Notes under the pieces: generated by a model
What the model was told of the DNA's origin: nothing
Database searches by the model: none
Seen by the model: only the letters and a program-made list of their open reading frames with translations
In this document: one piece after another, positions 35,095-47,794 of the stretch
Position numbering within the stretch: position 1 is the stretch's first letter
How the letters are laid out: each line of letters begins with the position of its first letter
Translations under genes and position numbers: made by a program
From: Gossypium raimondii
Lineage: Eukaryota; Streptophyta; Magnoliopsida; Malvales; Malvaceae
Length of the DNA stretch: 64,000 bases
NCBI RefSeq assembly: GCF_025698545.1
Contig: NC_068569.1
Coordinates: forward strand, 13,826,001-13,890,000
Reading direction: 5' to 3'

Positions 35095-35451
35095 CTAGTT
35101 CACCTCCGGAATACTTTGTAGCACTGGCTTCCATGAGCGAGGTTGCTCAAACTCAAACATATCTCCTCCTCCTCCACCCTTCACCATCCTGGCTAAGAGT
35201 AGCTGTTCAAGAGTCAAGCCCTGCATCTCCACCTTGTGCACCAACTGCTCCAGCTCCTTCTTTGAAATTGTTATCTTCACCTCTCTGGTATTAATTGCAT
35301 CTGTCTTCCCACCAAAAAGTTGCCTCGTCTCCTTCTCCATAATGTTAATCTCATCATCACCATAATCTCCACCCATCTGAGATGACTGCAATGACCAGCT
35401 GGTCTCGTCATCAGCCCAAGTTGACTTTTCGCGTCTAATACAGTTCCCCAT
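35095..35451 (-). CDS. Small putatively N-myristoylated plant protein, 118 aa
   Basis: Single exon, ATG at 35451 to TAG at 35095. The N-terminus MGNCIRRE has Gly2 (N-myristoylation) and Cys4 (palmitoylation), suggesting attachment to the plasma membrane. A conserved block at residues ~58-90 (VKITISKKELEQLVHKVEMQ, then GLTLEQLL) looks like an amphipathic helical module. A Gly5 run follows, and the C-terminus RSWKPVLQSIPEVN matches, from memory, an uncharacterised plant family sharing the same start, middle and tail. Function is unknown. A TATA box at 35506-35513 gives a short leader. It appears intact. Confidence 0.85.
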   Translation of the reverse strand: MGNCIRREKSTWADDETSWSLQSSQMGGDYGDDEINIMEKETRQLFGGKTDAINTREVKITISKKELEQLVHKVEMQGLTLEQLLLARMVKGGGGGDMFEFEQPRSWKPVLQSIPEVN

Positions 35452-35505
35452 CTCTTTATTACCACTGCCTTCTAATAGAGATTTTGGACAGGGAAGGGGG
35501 CGCAG

Positions 35506-35513
35506 TTTTTATA
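35506..35513 (-). promoter_or_regulatory. TATA box of the MGNC-protein gene
   Basis: TATAAAAA on the minus strand, about 55 bases upstream of the ATG. This implies a leader of only ~25 bases. Confidence 0.6.
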
Positions 35514-37671
35514 GAGAGGAAGAAGAGCAGTGGCTAAGGTTCCTTCCTGGAACGACAGGATCTTCAGCTACGGCCTTACGTGGAAACTTAATAGCTTGGT
35601 TGGTTGACCAAATTAAGATTACCCCGCTGTGAAATAAAGGGACCCTGTAGGAGGCTAACTAAGAAGTAAGAAGAGATCACCTTTAAGGTTTGAAGTATTG
35701 ATCAGCTTTAACACGTAAGGGTGAAATTAAAGCAAATGGTGAAAATTTGGAGTGTGAAACGGATTAAGAGAGGGATCTTTTGGATCGAGGAAAAAAGGTG
35801 GTGTGAACAAAATGCATGGTATTGGAATCTTTGACATATTTGCCTTTTTCACCCCTCACGTTGTTGCATGTTGCCATGCTTTGCTTGAGAAACAACTATC
35901 TGTTTTAATTTCCTTTTATGTTTATTGATATTCTATTCACACGCACTATTGGTTTTTTTTTTAATGGTTGATGCATGGAGTTGTATTTCCCTATAATATC
36001 ATTTTCAAGGATGGAGTTAAAAATTTTATTTTAAAAATATTATATTATATTATATTATTAATTTTAGAGAGAATCAAAGTTACAAATTTTCTATTTATTT
36101 GAATGATTAAAAGATTTAGAAAAAAATTAAATACTTGAGAGAAATTATAAATTAAAAACATACGAAAATATTGGAATGTTTAAGAATCAGATCGGTGTTG
36201 GAATTCATTAGATCATCGAGTCATTAATTTAATCAGTTCGACCGATTCGTTTAATTTAATTAAATAAATTGTTAAAAATTTTGTAAACAATTAAAAATAT
36301 ATATATATTAAAAATTCAGTTGAATCGGTTTTTATCTAGTTCAACCGGTTCTGACTAATTTCTAGATCAATAGATTTAATACCCTTCTCTGAACTGATTT
36401 CAAATTCGAATCAAACAATTTTGATATTCGTGAAATGAATTAATATTTATCAAAATATTTTTTATAAGAAAAAAATTGAGTTATGAAGTATGTATGAGGA
36501 TATATTAGCATCCTGGATAAATATGGTATTAACTTCTTTAATTGGCACAAAATGATGGTGCATAATATAAAAATATATAAATTCCAGGGAAGTTATGGTT
36601 GTTTCATCAAAACAACGTGAAAGAAAGATGCAAATCCAAGTTCATACAAAATAACTATTTCATTTTTCTATTCGTCCATGTTGCTTTTCTTGCTTAAATT
36701 TTGCATGCAACCACCTCATTTTTGCCTATATTTTACATGTCAATCATATTTACATTTTTCCTTAATTTGTTTTTACCTTCAATTCTGTGTCAGAAATTAA
36801 TGCCCACAGGAAATTATAGCAAACAATATGCAATGATAAATACTCAATTTTTATAATAAAAAACATAAATATGATAATATAATAATAAAAATTATATAAT
36901 AAATGTTTATTTTTTCAATTAAATAAATATTTTTTATTTTTTTTCCTGTCAAATTTGAACATGTATTTCACTGTGCTAAACACATATTTGGCACCTAAAT
37001 ACTCTGTCCATGTGGTTGTATGAGGTGGGTAGTCAAATTCATCATGTTAATTAAATTAAGCAGAGATTGCCTGAAAAGAAGGTCAATCCATCATCGATGC
37101 ATGCAGTATCAATTTGATACTCCTTATGCCCTAATTTACTAACTTGTATGATCCAAATTTGAAGTTATATCACAATTGAGTTGGAACAATGTTAATGAAT
37201 GACACTAATTGAACTCTTGAATATAGTATAGATATACATAATGGTCTTATTATAAATTTTATTTATCTACAAAATTAAGAATTAACTTTCACTACTTTAA
37301 TTTATTAGAATTTGGTTATTCTACTTTAATAAAATTAAGAAATTACGTAAAATTAAACGGTTGATTTTACTAATTCTTTGCATAAAATTATTCAACCAAT
37401 GATTTTCTAATTAATGATTTGACGATGAAGTTTAATAATGTTATTTAATTAGATCAACAATTTTAATTTTTATAAAGTACAATTTTAATTTTGAAATTCA
37501 ATCATCTTATTTTTTATTTCAAAGAATTTAGTCTCTTTATTTTTTTATTTAAAATTGGAAGTTTAATTGTTAACATTGTTAAAGTTTTTCAGTTAAATTT
37601 AAGTCCATTGCAACATTAACCGAATAATTTTTTTTATATATATATTTGAAAATGTCATACCAATAAATTTA
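35514..37671. other. Intergenic DNA with a possible decayed MITE at ~36190-36430
   Basis: Upstream region of the MGNC-protein gene, then AT-rich sequence. About 36220-36360 has GTTCGACCGATTCG- and AGTTCAACCGGTTC-type segments resembling ends of short non-autonomous DNA transposons, without a clear duplication. Confidence 0.4.
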
Positions 37672-38604
37672 GGGTAAACTACCAAAATAGTCACTTTTGT
37701 TTCTCTCAGGTTACATTTTAGTCACTTATGTTTGAAATGTTACGTTTTAGTTACTTATGTTATCATGTTGTAACATTTTGTTTCCCTCTGGTTAGTTCCG
37801 CCATTGTCCCTGACAAATCATTAGGATTCATTTTCAATAGAATCCTCCGCATTCACGGGTTCCGTCGTCCCCATCGCTCTCGATTAATGCTTAGGTCTGA
37901 ATTCTCCAATGGAGTCTTAATTTAAATTTAATATTTCTATTTCTTTAATAAAATAAAAATAAAATTTGTTCTTGAGTCAACCTTCTCAGCCTTTATTGAC
38001 TTAAGTTAAGGCTCTTGATTTTTTCTTCAATGAACAGATATTCATCTAATTGTTGATGAATCTCTATTTATGCTCTATTACATTACTCTTTATGAGATGC
38101 TTCATAGACCTTACATATTGGAATCCTATATCATTTCATTGCTATTTCTGGTTCTCTCTTTCTCTCATCCTTCTATTTATCCACATACTTTTTATTTTGC
38201 TTCACAATTTTGATCTATTCATAATCAGATTGGTTTTGTCTTTTACTTAATGCAAAAAAAATTCAGGGTGTAACGATAAGCTGACATGACATGTTAAATC
38301 ATCATTTCAAACAAAAATTTCAGGCTAAATTATACTATTGGTCCCTATATTTTTTGATGGAGAAGCAGAAGACAACGGAAAAAATAAAAGAAAAAAATAG
38401 AGTTAAAAGAACATAAAAGAAAAAAAAATTACTCAAAAAAAAATAGGGATCAATTGTATAATTTAATCCTTTTTTTTTTGAAATGATGATTTAATGTGCC
38501 ACGTCAACTTACCGTTACACCGTAAACGACTTAGTGACTAAAATATTACAATACATGAACATAAGTGGCTAAAATATAATATTTCAAACATAAATAACTC
38601 GTGG
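37672..38604. repeat. Foldback/MITE-like element with inverted ends
   Basis: The left arm (about 37710-37780: CACTTATGTTTGAAATGTTA, then TTTTAGTTACTTATG) is inverted at 38527-38604. The right outer end is shorter than the left, and no target duplication was seen. The interior contains a second, better-conserved inverted repeat listed separately. Short open frames inside it are not genes. Confidence 0.6.
38268..38520. repeat. Inner foldback: ~87 bp arms around an ~80 bp loop
   Basis: Arms at 38268-38356 and 38435-38520 are inverted copies sharing TTAAATCATCATTTCAAA and TAAATTATAC plus GTAACG ends, roughly 80-85% identical by eye. The loop is A-rich. A transcript could form a long hairpin. Confidence 0.75.
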
Positions 38605-41600
38605 TAAGAAGCATGAATCGTCAATGGAATAGTCAAGCTTGCAACGAAACTCCCACTTGACCGACATGTTTTCAATGTTTTGTTAATTTAATTAGTGTAT
38701 TGGTTCTTCAAATTCCATAGCTTAATGCTTGTACTACAAATTCCTTATCACCAACAAAATATATGTTACGATATATTTAACATGTAAATTTAAATTCTTT
38801 AATATTATAATATATGATATATAAAAATTTAAATATAATAAAATTACAATTGACTCAAATATAAAGTGTTTTTATTTTTGTGCGTCTTTATTATTATTAC
38901 AATGTTATGTTACTATGATTTTGATATTAACAAATATTCAATTTAAATTTTAGTACAAATGTAATAAAATAATTTATGGTAACTAATTATTAATACTATG
39001 ATATATAAAATATAAAAATAAATATTTTTAAGTAATTAATAAAAGTTATTGTAAAATTTAATTTGAATATATAAACCATATTTTAAATTTATAGTTAATA
39101 TAAATGGAGGAAATTTTCAACTTTTGGTATGTCTTGAAAAGTGATCATGTAAAAAGTTTTATGGTTTCAAAAGTTATCTATTTACTAATGTTTTTACTTG
39201 AAAAACATTTTTGGAATATAACTGTTCGGCATTACTTTTAGGATAAAGATAAGGCATAATGACAAATTTAGCTATTAGCATAAGGAGTTAAGTTGTTATT
39301 TTAATGAAAATATTGACTAAAACGTCAAATTTATACACATGGCAACCCGCATGTCAATTCACATGTACTTCATGTTAGTTTTTAAATTTTATGAACTTTT
39401 AATAATTTTTTGATTTTTAAATATTTTTATAGCTATTAAACTATTTGTTGATGTGACATATAAAACAAATATTGCAATATTAACATGAAGCATATTTGGT
39501 TTTCATGTCAAACAACGTTAAAATATTAATATTTTAGTTAGCATTTCGTTAAAAATGATTTGCCTCGTTTTGAAAGGTTAATAATAAATTTAACTTTAAA
39601 AAAATAAAAATCAAATTGACAAAAAAAAATATAAACATCCAGAAATAAATATATTATTATGCCTAAAAACAATTGCAGATGCTTGACTTTTAGAATTAAA
39701 AATTACGGTTAAAAATTGTTTTACCACCCAAATGGAAAAGTTTTGCGTTGAGGTGAAATTAACAAAATATATTTATTTATTTTAATTATTTATAAAATAT
39801 TTAAATATTAAATTAAATTATATTTAATGTATTAGTAGGTGTTTGAAAATTTAGATACGTAGGTAGTCATCCAATGGGCTTTCATGTCTTTGCTGCTCCT
39901 CCTGATGTGGGCTTAAGCAGTTTGTGTTATGTTTGCAATGGCATAACTTCTCCTAGATTAGTTACTATATAATCTCTTCAAGATGTTATCAAAAAAAATT
40001 ATTTAAATAAAATTTATAGTTATAATTAAAATTTTAAAACATTCCATGTATATTTATTTTACAAGTAGCTTATATTAATTATTTTAAAAGAATATTTAAA
40101 ATTTATATTTTATATTTTATGTATAATTATATTAAATTATTTAAATATCATCTAAATTAATTTATTTTTAGTTTTCAATGTCATGCTTAAAATGTATTTT
40201 TTAACTTTTCACTCAATTTTTGATAATAATATTAAAATTTCATATCACTCTTCAAAAATACTTCTAGCAAATCAAACTTTTCAAAAAGTAGTTTTCAGCT
40301 TTAACAGCCCTTAATGAATTTAATATGTATCAGTTGAGGCAGGGATGAAAATTCGAAATTTAAAATGATGAGATTGAAGAACAATGAGTAATAAAACCTA
40401 CATCATCTAATTTGACTTAACAAATTTAATTGCTATTGTTTAGATTGGGACTGAAATTTTAAATTCAAAGAGTTCAGGGATTAAAATTGATTAAATTAGA
40501 TGGCATTGACAGTGTTGCCATGAAATTTTTATCTTTTAATACTAATAAATATTTTTATATTAAAACTTTTATCTCTTAATACTTTTATATAAAATCATAA
40601 ACTGAATTACGAAGAATACAACCTAAGATTTATAAAGATTAGTATTCAAACCTATGATTCATTCCCTTAATCAATTTTGTCTGATGTGAAATCCCAATAT
40701 TTAAGTGAAATGAAGGAATGGAAAAGGGCTCCTGCATGAATAATCCAATTTTAAAATTTAAAAGAAGAAAGTAGTAAATAGCTCAGCTTCAAAGCTATAT
40801 GATTATTGGTGAGAATTTTCTTGCTACGACCAAAGAAGCTTTAATGTTTCTAGATGAAAATCAATTTGGTTAATTATGCTTTTCACATCACCCTTGCCAA
40901 ATTGTCTCAGCTATTACGTTAGATGGTCTATAGGGCTCTAGACTTTATTAGATATAGCAAATCAAAGCGGATAACATCTCCTGCAATGTTTAGGATATCA
41001 TGTGGAAGCAGCAGTCGATGATCCTATAAAGTAACATCAGTAATGGAAGGCTTTCAAATGGTTTGGGGGATAAATTGCTATTAGAGATGTTGCTTAAGAT
41101 GCAAATTGAACTCAAGTTATCTAAGAAACGAAAAGAAAAGATAATTTAGATGGGTAATAAAAGAAAACTCTAGATGCTATGGCGTGATCATTGTCCCTAT
41201 CGTTCTCGTCACGCTAGTCCCACCTTAAACTTCCATGTCTGCAATTATTAGTCTTCAAATCGTGAATAGTCTCTGGTTGAAAAACATAACCTAATTTCCA
41301 GTGCCTCTATTGGCAAATGCTTTGAACTATTCACCATATATCAGGCATAATATCAGCTTCCTAGTGAAGTCCAATCCTGGTTTGCCATGACCCACACGAA
41401 CAGCCACTTGTGTATGAGAAGTTAAGATATCATAGCAGTAAGACTCTTTGAGCTTGAGTCTTGATGACCTCATCCCCATACTTGTGCTATCATGTCATCC
41501 AAAGCAGAACTATCTTTCATTATCTACTGAGACACGAAATATTATGTTTCAAATATCCAGAATATTCAGTGGAAACCCCAACTTCCTTCTTATACTCAAA

Positions 41601-42606
41601 CTCAGATAACATGTTGTCGTATCCAAAACTAATGGGTTAGATTGATTATTTTGGGCTGATCTGCATGGGCTGAAAAGCCTGTGAACAGTTTCTACCTAAC
41701 TTCTACTTCCATGGCTACGGGTATGAAAGTTCGAGTTCATAATTATGCAAATGTATTCATTCATCGAGGCATCTGCTCGCTGTGACTTATTATGACATGA
41801 AACCAAACATATCTGCTGTGCAATTACGGGGAATGGGACATAGCTTCAGGTTTATCTGTTGACAACAAATGAAAATTTTGGCCTTATATGTGGCCATATC
41901 ATTGGAATAAACTTATGCAACATAGGTTAAATTCAGCAAATTCAATCATCCACAGTAGATTTAGAACATTAAGGTTAACTTATATCTTGTTGGTTCTAGC
42001 CATATAAATGGCATTCATATCTGGATTTTCAGTTAATTCCGTGGATCAAAGTAATTGAGAAGGCACACCTAAAGGTATATGAAATGACATCAAATATATG
42101 TGATTAATTTAAGCAGAAGGTGACTTTTGATTTGATCTGCCTTGGGGCCTAGTTACACTCATCAGATGATAAGATAACAAGCGATGTTATAGGCCAAATA
42201 AGAGGGCATAGTGCATTGTATTCATGATTAATGAAAGAAAGCCCACCCTCAATTAAGAAATGGACTTGCCACCAGCACTAGAATCACAAAGGTCCAGGCG
42301 CCACTCACACCATGCAAAGTGGGTGGAGCACTTCTCCAGTAACTGGTAAACGATGTAACCTCATGTAAAAAAATCTTCTATTAACTGATACCACAGTTAA
42401 TTGATATGACCCGAGAGTGACTTTACGCACCCATCATGTAGTTGTTTAGACGTTTTCAAATACATGGAGAGACACTAGTTAAAGTAACGACTTTTAACCT
42501 ATAACCGGTGACACAGACATGGGTTCAATCGAACTACATTTGTGATTAATGAGGTCAACAATTCATGTTAGTTGTATATCTAATATTTCTGATCGTCTTA
42601 ATATAG
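38605..42606. other. Intergenic DNA, no supported gene
   Basis: 38.6-40.7 kb is very AT-rich. 40.8-42.6 kb has more balanced composition and several 30-40 codon open stretches on both strands (for example on the minus strand near 41520-41640), but no start, splice pattern or family could be assigned. A decayed gene or a long non-coding RNA is possible. Confidence 0.4.
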
Positions 42607-42634
42607 GAAAAGCACTAGAAAAGGAGAAGCAATC

Positions 42635-43224
42635 ATGAAAGCCACCCTTGACGGTTCAATTAGAAGCGGACATATGGTCAAGCAAGACAATCCCTTTATG
42701 TTTCGGAAAGGTAAGATTCTTGCCATTCCATTATTTTATAATAGCAGCTTTGATTAATATCGGTTCTTTATTGAATATATATTGTAATTAATACTTGTAC
42801 CACAAGAAAAAGATGCTTTTTTTTTAATTAAACAAAAAAGATTCTTTTTCAACACTAAACTATACATTGAGGGTTAATTGTTTATGTTTTAATTAATTAT
42901 AATAATAGAAATAAACATTGGATTTAATGTAACAGTACTGAAAACAATTGCAAATGGTATTACCTTGTTGGACTGCTGAAGCAAAATATTGGGAATCAAA
43001 GTACTTGACCTATAAAAAAAAAGGATTGGTTTAATTAGTAATGTATATTTATATTTTATACACATGATTCTTTATTTTATTTTATTCTTGAATATACAGA
43101 TATACCGGGATCTGCCATTAGGTTGTCATGGAAAATAATGAAAAATGGCTGCATTTGCGACAGTACATTGTCATATATTACAGCTGCATTCGACAGTACC
43201 ATGTCATATTTTTTAAGATTGTAA
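42635..43224 (+). CDS. Weak candidate: two-exon 65-residue ORF, unrecognised
   Basis: An ATG at 42635 opens MKATLDGSIRSGHMVKQDNP and runs into a strong donor (GGAAAG|GTAAGA at 42710/42711). The next plausible acceptor (ATATACAG|AT at 43099/43100) restores the frame and reads IPGSAIRLSWKIMKNGCICD to a TAA ending at 43224. A pyrimidine-poor acceptor at 42606/42607 would let the first exon extend upstream in frame. No family is recognised and there is no promoter evidence. It may be a fragment or a non-coding transcript. Confidence 0.2.
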
Positions 43225-46200
43225 GTTTAACATACCAAAACAGTTCAATCTGTTCAAGAAGTTATTCTTAAAAGAGAATATATATATATATATTAGAATT
43301 AGGGTTCTCAAAGTCTGCGGCATTTCTTTTATTTTTAAGCAGCATGCTTTGCAAAAAAAAAAGAAAAGGAAAACTTTGTTTTTTAATAATATGAGAAGTG
43401 ATAATGACAATAGCTTGAGTATGGTAAAGCAGAAGATTGTGGCAAGAAAAAGAGAGTGTTGCAAGATTAGTTAAGCCGTCAAAAAATAACTAAATAAAGC
43501 TTGTTAAGTGAAGTACCATGTTTTTTTTAAGTGATCAATCTCAACCATGAGTTAATGTTAACGGAAGCAAGTTTCACAATATTGAAATTATTGACTCCTC
43601 TCCCTCCTCTTTTATACCCCAAAATGAAAAGGGGAAAAAAAAGCAAAGATTAGGAGATCTCAGAGAGATAGAATCTCAATATCCCTCAAGATTCACATGG
43701 TCAGTCAGGCTACGACAGAAATAAATGGTACTGCATTGTCAGTAATAAGAAGTAAAATGACCAAGTGAACAACTATAGTGGGCTATGCCATTGCCAGCCA
43801 CTAATTTAATAAACCTAGCTACCCCTAGCAAATCGCTGATCCATCTAGCCTTAGATCCCTTCTCTATATATAATACATATCTAGTTCTTCAAGGATTAGC
43901 TACGGAGTACTATAATATATATTTATATAAACCACTCCCAGTCCCAGTGGCCTACAACCTCTCTGAGATTTACTATTGAAATATCAATAATCTGTCAAGT
44001 ACTGCAGCGAAAGAATACAACCCGATCATTGAGCACAAGTGAAAGGTATACAGTTGAGGGAATTTGATTGCAGGGTGATAATATTAATATTACTGCACCA
44101 TTGTTATGGCACCATCAAATCCTGGAGGAGATGAGACATGAGGGCACATGGATTTGTTAATATACCGAAGGCAATGGGGTAGGGATCCGTTTGGTAATTA
44201 TTGCTGTTTCAATCTGTGATGACTAAAGATAGAAATCCATATCCCCACCACCTACAGTGAAACTGCTGTGATCAACTTGCCTTTTGTTGTTATTTGTACT
44301 CTCTCATCACTCTTGTCATTCATATCGAATGATCATAATATTTTCCCTATAGTGAAGTTAAAAAAAAAATCTTTGTCATCTCTGTGGCACCAACATGCTA
44401 GTGCTTGACAGACGAGCCTTGCACTGTAGAGAAACATTTATACAAGTAGGTATTTCCATTTTTTATTTAGAGCCTCGGTGATGTATTGTAAAGTTATATC
44501 ACTCTTTTTAACATTTTTATCAGATCATTTCAAAAAACAGGAACCAAATTTGGACATGTCGGTTCTGAAATAAAGTGGCAGTTCAACTTGTTTCTTCTTT
44601 TTTTTTTAATTATTACAACGGGAATTGGCCTAGCACACGCCGTTTTAGAGACATGGTCCACGTGGTTTAATTCCAGAAATCAATGGAGCCCACTAGGGTG
44701 GAACAATTGATTGAGTATCTCGTGAAAGAATCTGGTTTCATTGGTTGGCCTGACAACTCCAATTCTCGCTTCACGACAAAGCTCCCAACAAAAACTTTGC
44801 CGATGCTTCCTTTACTACATCAAACCCCCTTGCCTTCCTTAAACTAGTCACTGTCTGCGTCACTTTTTCCTGGCTTTACACTCACTAAAAAAAAACCATT
44901 GATTCCTCCACTCCCCCAGTAGTACAATCATTACAAAAGAAGCTTTGAAACGACGGATCTAACCAAGAGAATTAACTGAACTTCTGATCCCCCAACATTA
45001 AAAAACACACAGTTGTATAGAACAATGAGATCCATGCACTGAAATTAATGACCAATAAATATGTTTTGAATTTTCAAAGGGGTAATTTGGATTCGTTGCA
45101 GAGAGATCCCAAATGATGTATGATTTATATTTGCTCATTAGGGTAAGTGTATTGAGCTGTCATTGCATGTTCTGGTGTTTAAGGACAGCAGCGGTGAGAT
45201 CATGTGAGGGCTTGATTAGTTGAACGAGTAGTTCCTATGGTATTGGAACACTCACTTGCCGCCAAGGAATGGTAATCATCCACACCTAGTAAGGGTTGTG
45301 GATGTTTTTCTTTCGGTAAAATGTTAAAATTTTAGGTTAACCTAGCTAGCATAGGATACTGATTAACAATGATGGATCCAAATACAAGCTAGACAGAGTT
45401 GGGTCCGGGGATGGGTCCATGGGGAAGGTCCGGTCACTGCAAACCCAGGTCCCACACCCCTGCACTGCAGTCTCGTTTCTACAAAAGGCCAATAAAGAGT
45501 GGCTGTTTTACTTTCTACAATTCTATTCCGCAATCTCTTGCTAATTAATTGTACATCTTTCATAGAATTATAAATTATATGCAAATTTTAATTTTACAAA
45601 AACAACAAAATTATTTTAGAAAAGTGAAAAACTTAAATTTTGTTTTTCAACTTTACTATACATAAAAAATACAACACCTAAATCATTTGTAAATCTCACA
45701 TCTTTTAAATCGTGTTAATAATAATTACATTCAATCGGATTAAATAATATAAACGTAAGCATTAAAAAGATTTTCAATTTTGGGTAAAACCGGTGGATTC
45801 AGGTGCTTTTAGATAGACGATTGATGAGGTTTATGATGCTTAAAATGGTGATGATGTTTTCATTGTTCGATAACTTATACCGATCAAGAAAGGGACTCAC
45901 AAAAGAAAACGACAATCAAATTGTAGAACCAACAAAAGGGACCCACCCATCGTATATGTGTATTCTCAACCGCTCAATGTGCCAATCACAGAAGAGAGAC
46001 TTTGCTTTTCTTAATCCTCAGCCACAAGTGGGATTAAATTAACCTTTAAACCGCCCAAATTGGAAAATATAATATATCTTAACTTATTTTACCTCTCCTA
46101 AACCATTAATAATGGAAGGGACCAACAAAAGTGATTAGATATAATTTTTGTCCACTACCATCATTACTTTCGTCTCGCAACATCCCAAGCATTTTATTTT

Positions 46201-46490
46201 AGGGTTATATCAAATTGACTTATTCCTATATTGGAATCAAAATATATTTTACTTAAGTTAGGTCTTAAATTTTACATATGTTTTCACATTAGGATTTTAA
46301 TTTTCCCATTTAAAATTTCAATGTGAAAATAATTGTCAAGTTCTAAATAAAATAAAAATCTAAACTTATAGAAAAATGAAAATAATTATCAAATTTAATT
46401 CTTAAAAAAATTTCAAACCTTAATTTGGAAAAAGTTGAGAAGATGAAGCTTCAAATAATAAATTAATCCTTTACTTTAAATAGTCATTTG
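43225..46490. other. Intergenic DNA, no supported gene
   Basis: Mixed-composition sequence. A TATA-like CTTTTATACC at about 43610 and a G-box-like CCACGTGG near 44657 are isolated. I see no convincing coding frame, tRNA or known microRNA sequence. Confidence 0.4.
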
Positions 46491-46672
46491 CTACGTGGCG
46501 TGATTTGGACGTGATTCAAATTAAGTCGGAGATATACGTGTTGAAAGAAGCTGAATGTAAGCCGCCACGTGTGCGGGACCCATCTTCTCAGATGGAAAAT
46601 GGACGTAGTCAAGGTGGGGTCCACTAGTTAGGAAATCTGACGTGGATATATCTAATCAACGTCATTTGAATC
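46491..46672 (+). promoter_or_regulatory. Cluster of ACGT-core (G-box/ABRE-like) motifs upstream of the S40 gene
   Basis: Within ~180 bases: CTACGTGGC (46491-46499), ATACGTG (46534-46540), CCACGTGT (46565-46572), GGACGTAG (46612-46619), TGACGTGG (46638-46645) and AACGTCA (46668-46674). ACGT cores bind bZIP and bHLH factors in abscisic-acid, light and stress responses. The cluster lies ~1.1-1.3 kb before the S40-family start codon, far but within range for a plant promoter. Assignment to that gene is inference. Confidence 0.45.
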
Positions 46673-47559
46673 TTTATCTAGGAAACCGCGAGCCTACTAT
46701 TTTACTTAACGAATTTAACTATGTTTGTGTATAATATAAGCTTATTAGTTAGTTATGTAAGATTTTATTTTTATTATTAATAATTTTTTAATTAAATTAG
46801 TGTGACTCTGAAACTAACTTAGTTAACAAAACGAGATTTAAAAATATAATTTGTAATAACAGTACATATAAATAAAATGGTTTACTAACTTTACTATTTT
46901 TTATGTTAAATATTTCTTGAAACATAACATAATATCCTCGTGTTAAACTTTAACCACAGGTATTACAAACACAATATGACTACGAATGGCAACAATGGCA
47001 GGTTTGATTCTCTTCTTTAAGTCAAGATTTTATTTATTTGGTTAAAATAGCATCAACTAAAGTTCTCGAAAAATATTTTTTCTAGTTAAATTTAAAAATA
47101 GAGAATTCGAGAAATAGTTCAAATTTTTACCAGATGTACGTTAGTCGTGTTACGTAATTGTAATGAAATCCAAGTTTTCCTTCTTACACCCACTTTTATA
47201 GTAGTGGATGTACCATTATTTGGTATAAAATATATATTAATCTATCAAATGAAATAGTTGGAAGTAGATTATAAATTTTTTAAACAAAAAACAGATACTG
47301 CATCACTAATACTCCATCTGATAAAGTTTGATATTTTATTGCTTTCCAATACCGTAAGAAGTATTTGTTTGAACAAATAGTTCCAACTCTTCTTCTCTCT
47401 CAGTTTTATTATTATTATTTATTTCTTTTGTTGCAGCAGTTTCGTGTTAATATTGGCATCTTCTATATTCTCACCGTTGATCTGATTGGTGGTAGTGGGA
47501 ATGGAGAGATGAAATGAAGTCCAAATTCACACGAAATGAAAATCCCATTCCCCAAATGC

Positions 47560-47567
47560 TATATATT
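47560..47567 (+). promoter_or_regulatory. Probable TATA box of the S40 gene
   Basis: TATATATT 235 bases before the ATG, followed by a C/T-rich stretch (about 47570-47740) typical of plant leaders. This would give a leader of about 200 bases. Confidence 0.5.
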
Positions 47568-47794
47568 CACAGCTTCCCCTTCTAAGCCTCCTTATGTTTG
47601 AGTCTCCTCTCTAATGGACTCCCTTTAATATTCACCCTCCCTCTTTTCTCCTTCCTTCTCTTAGTGTAGATTTTTAATTTTCATTTTTCCTTTTTTTTCT
47701 TTTTTTTCCTTTTTCCTTTTTCCCATTTCCCCATTTTCTTTTTATTTGTCGTTGATCTATTGGTTTTGGTTATTTAATAGTATTTGGTTGTTTG

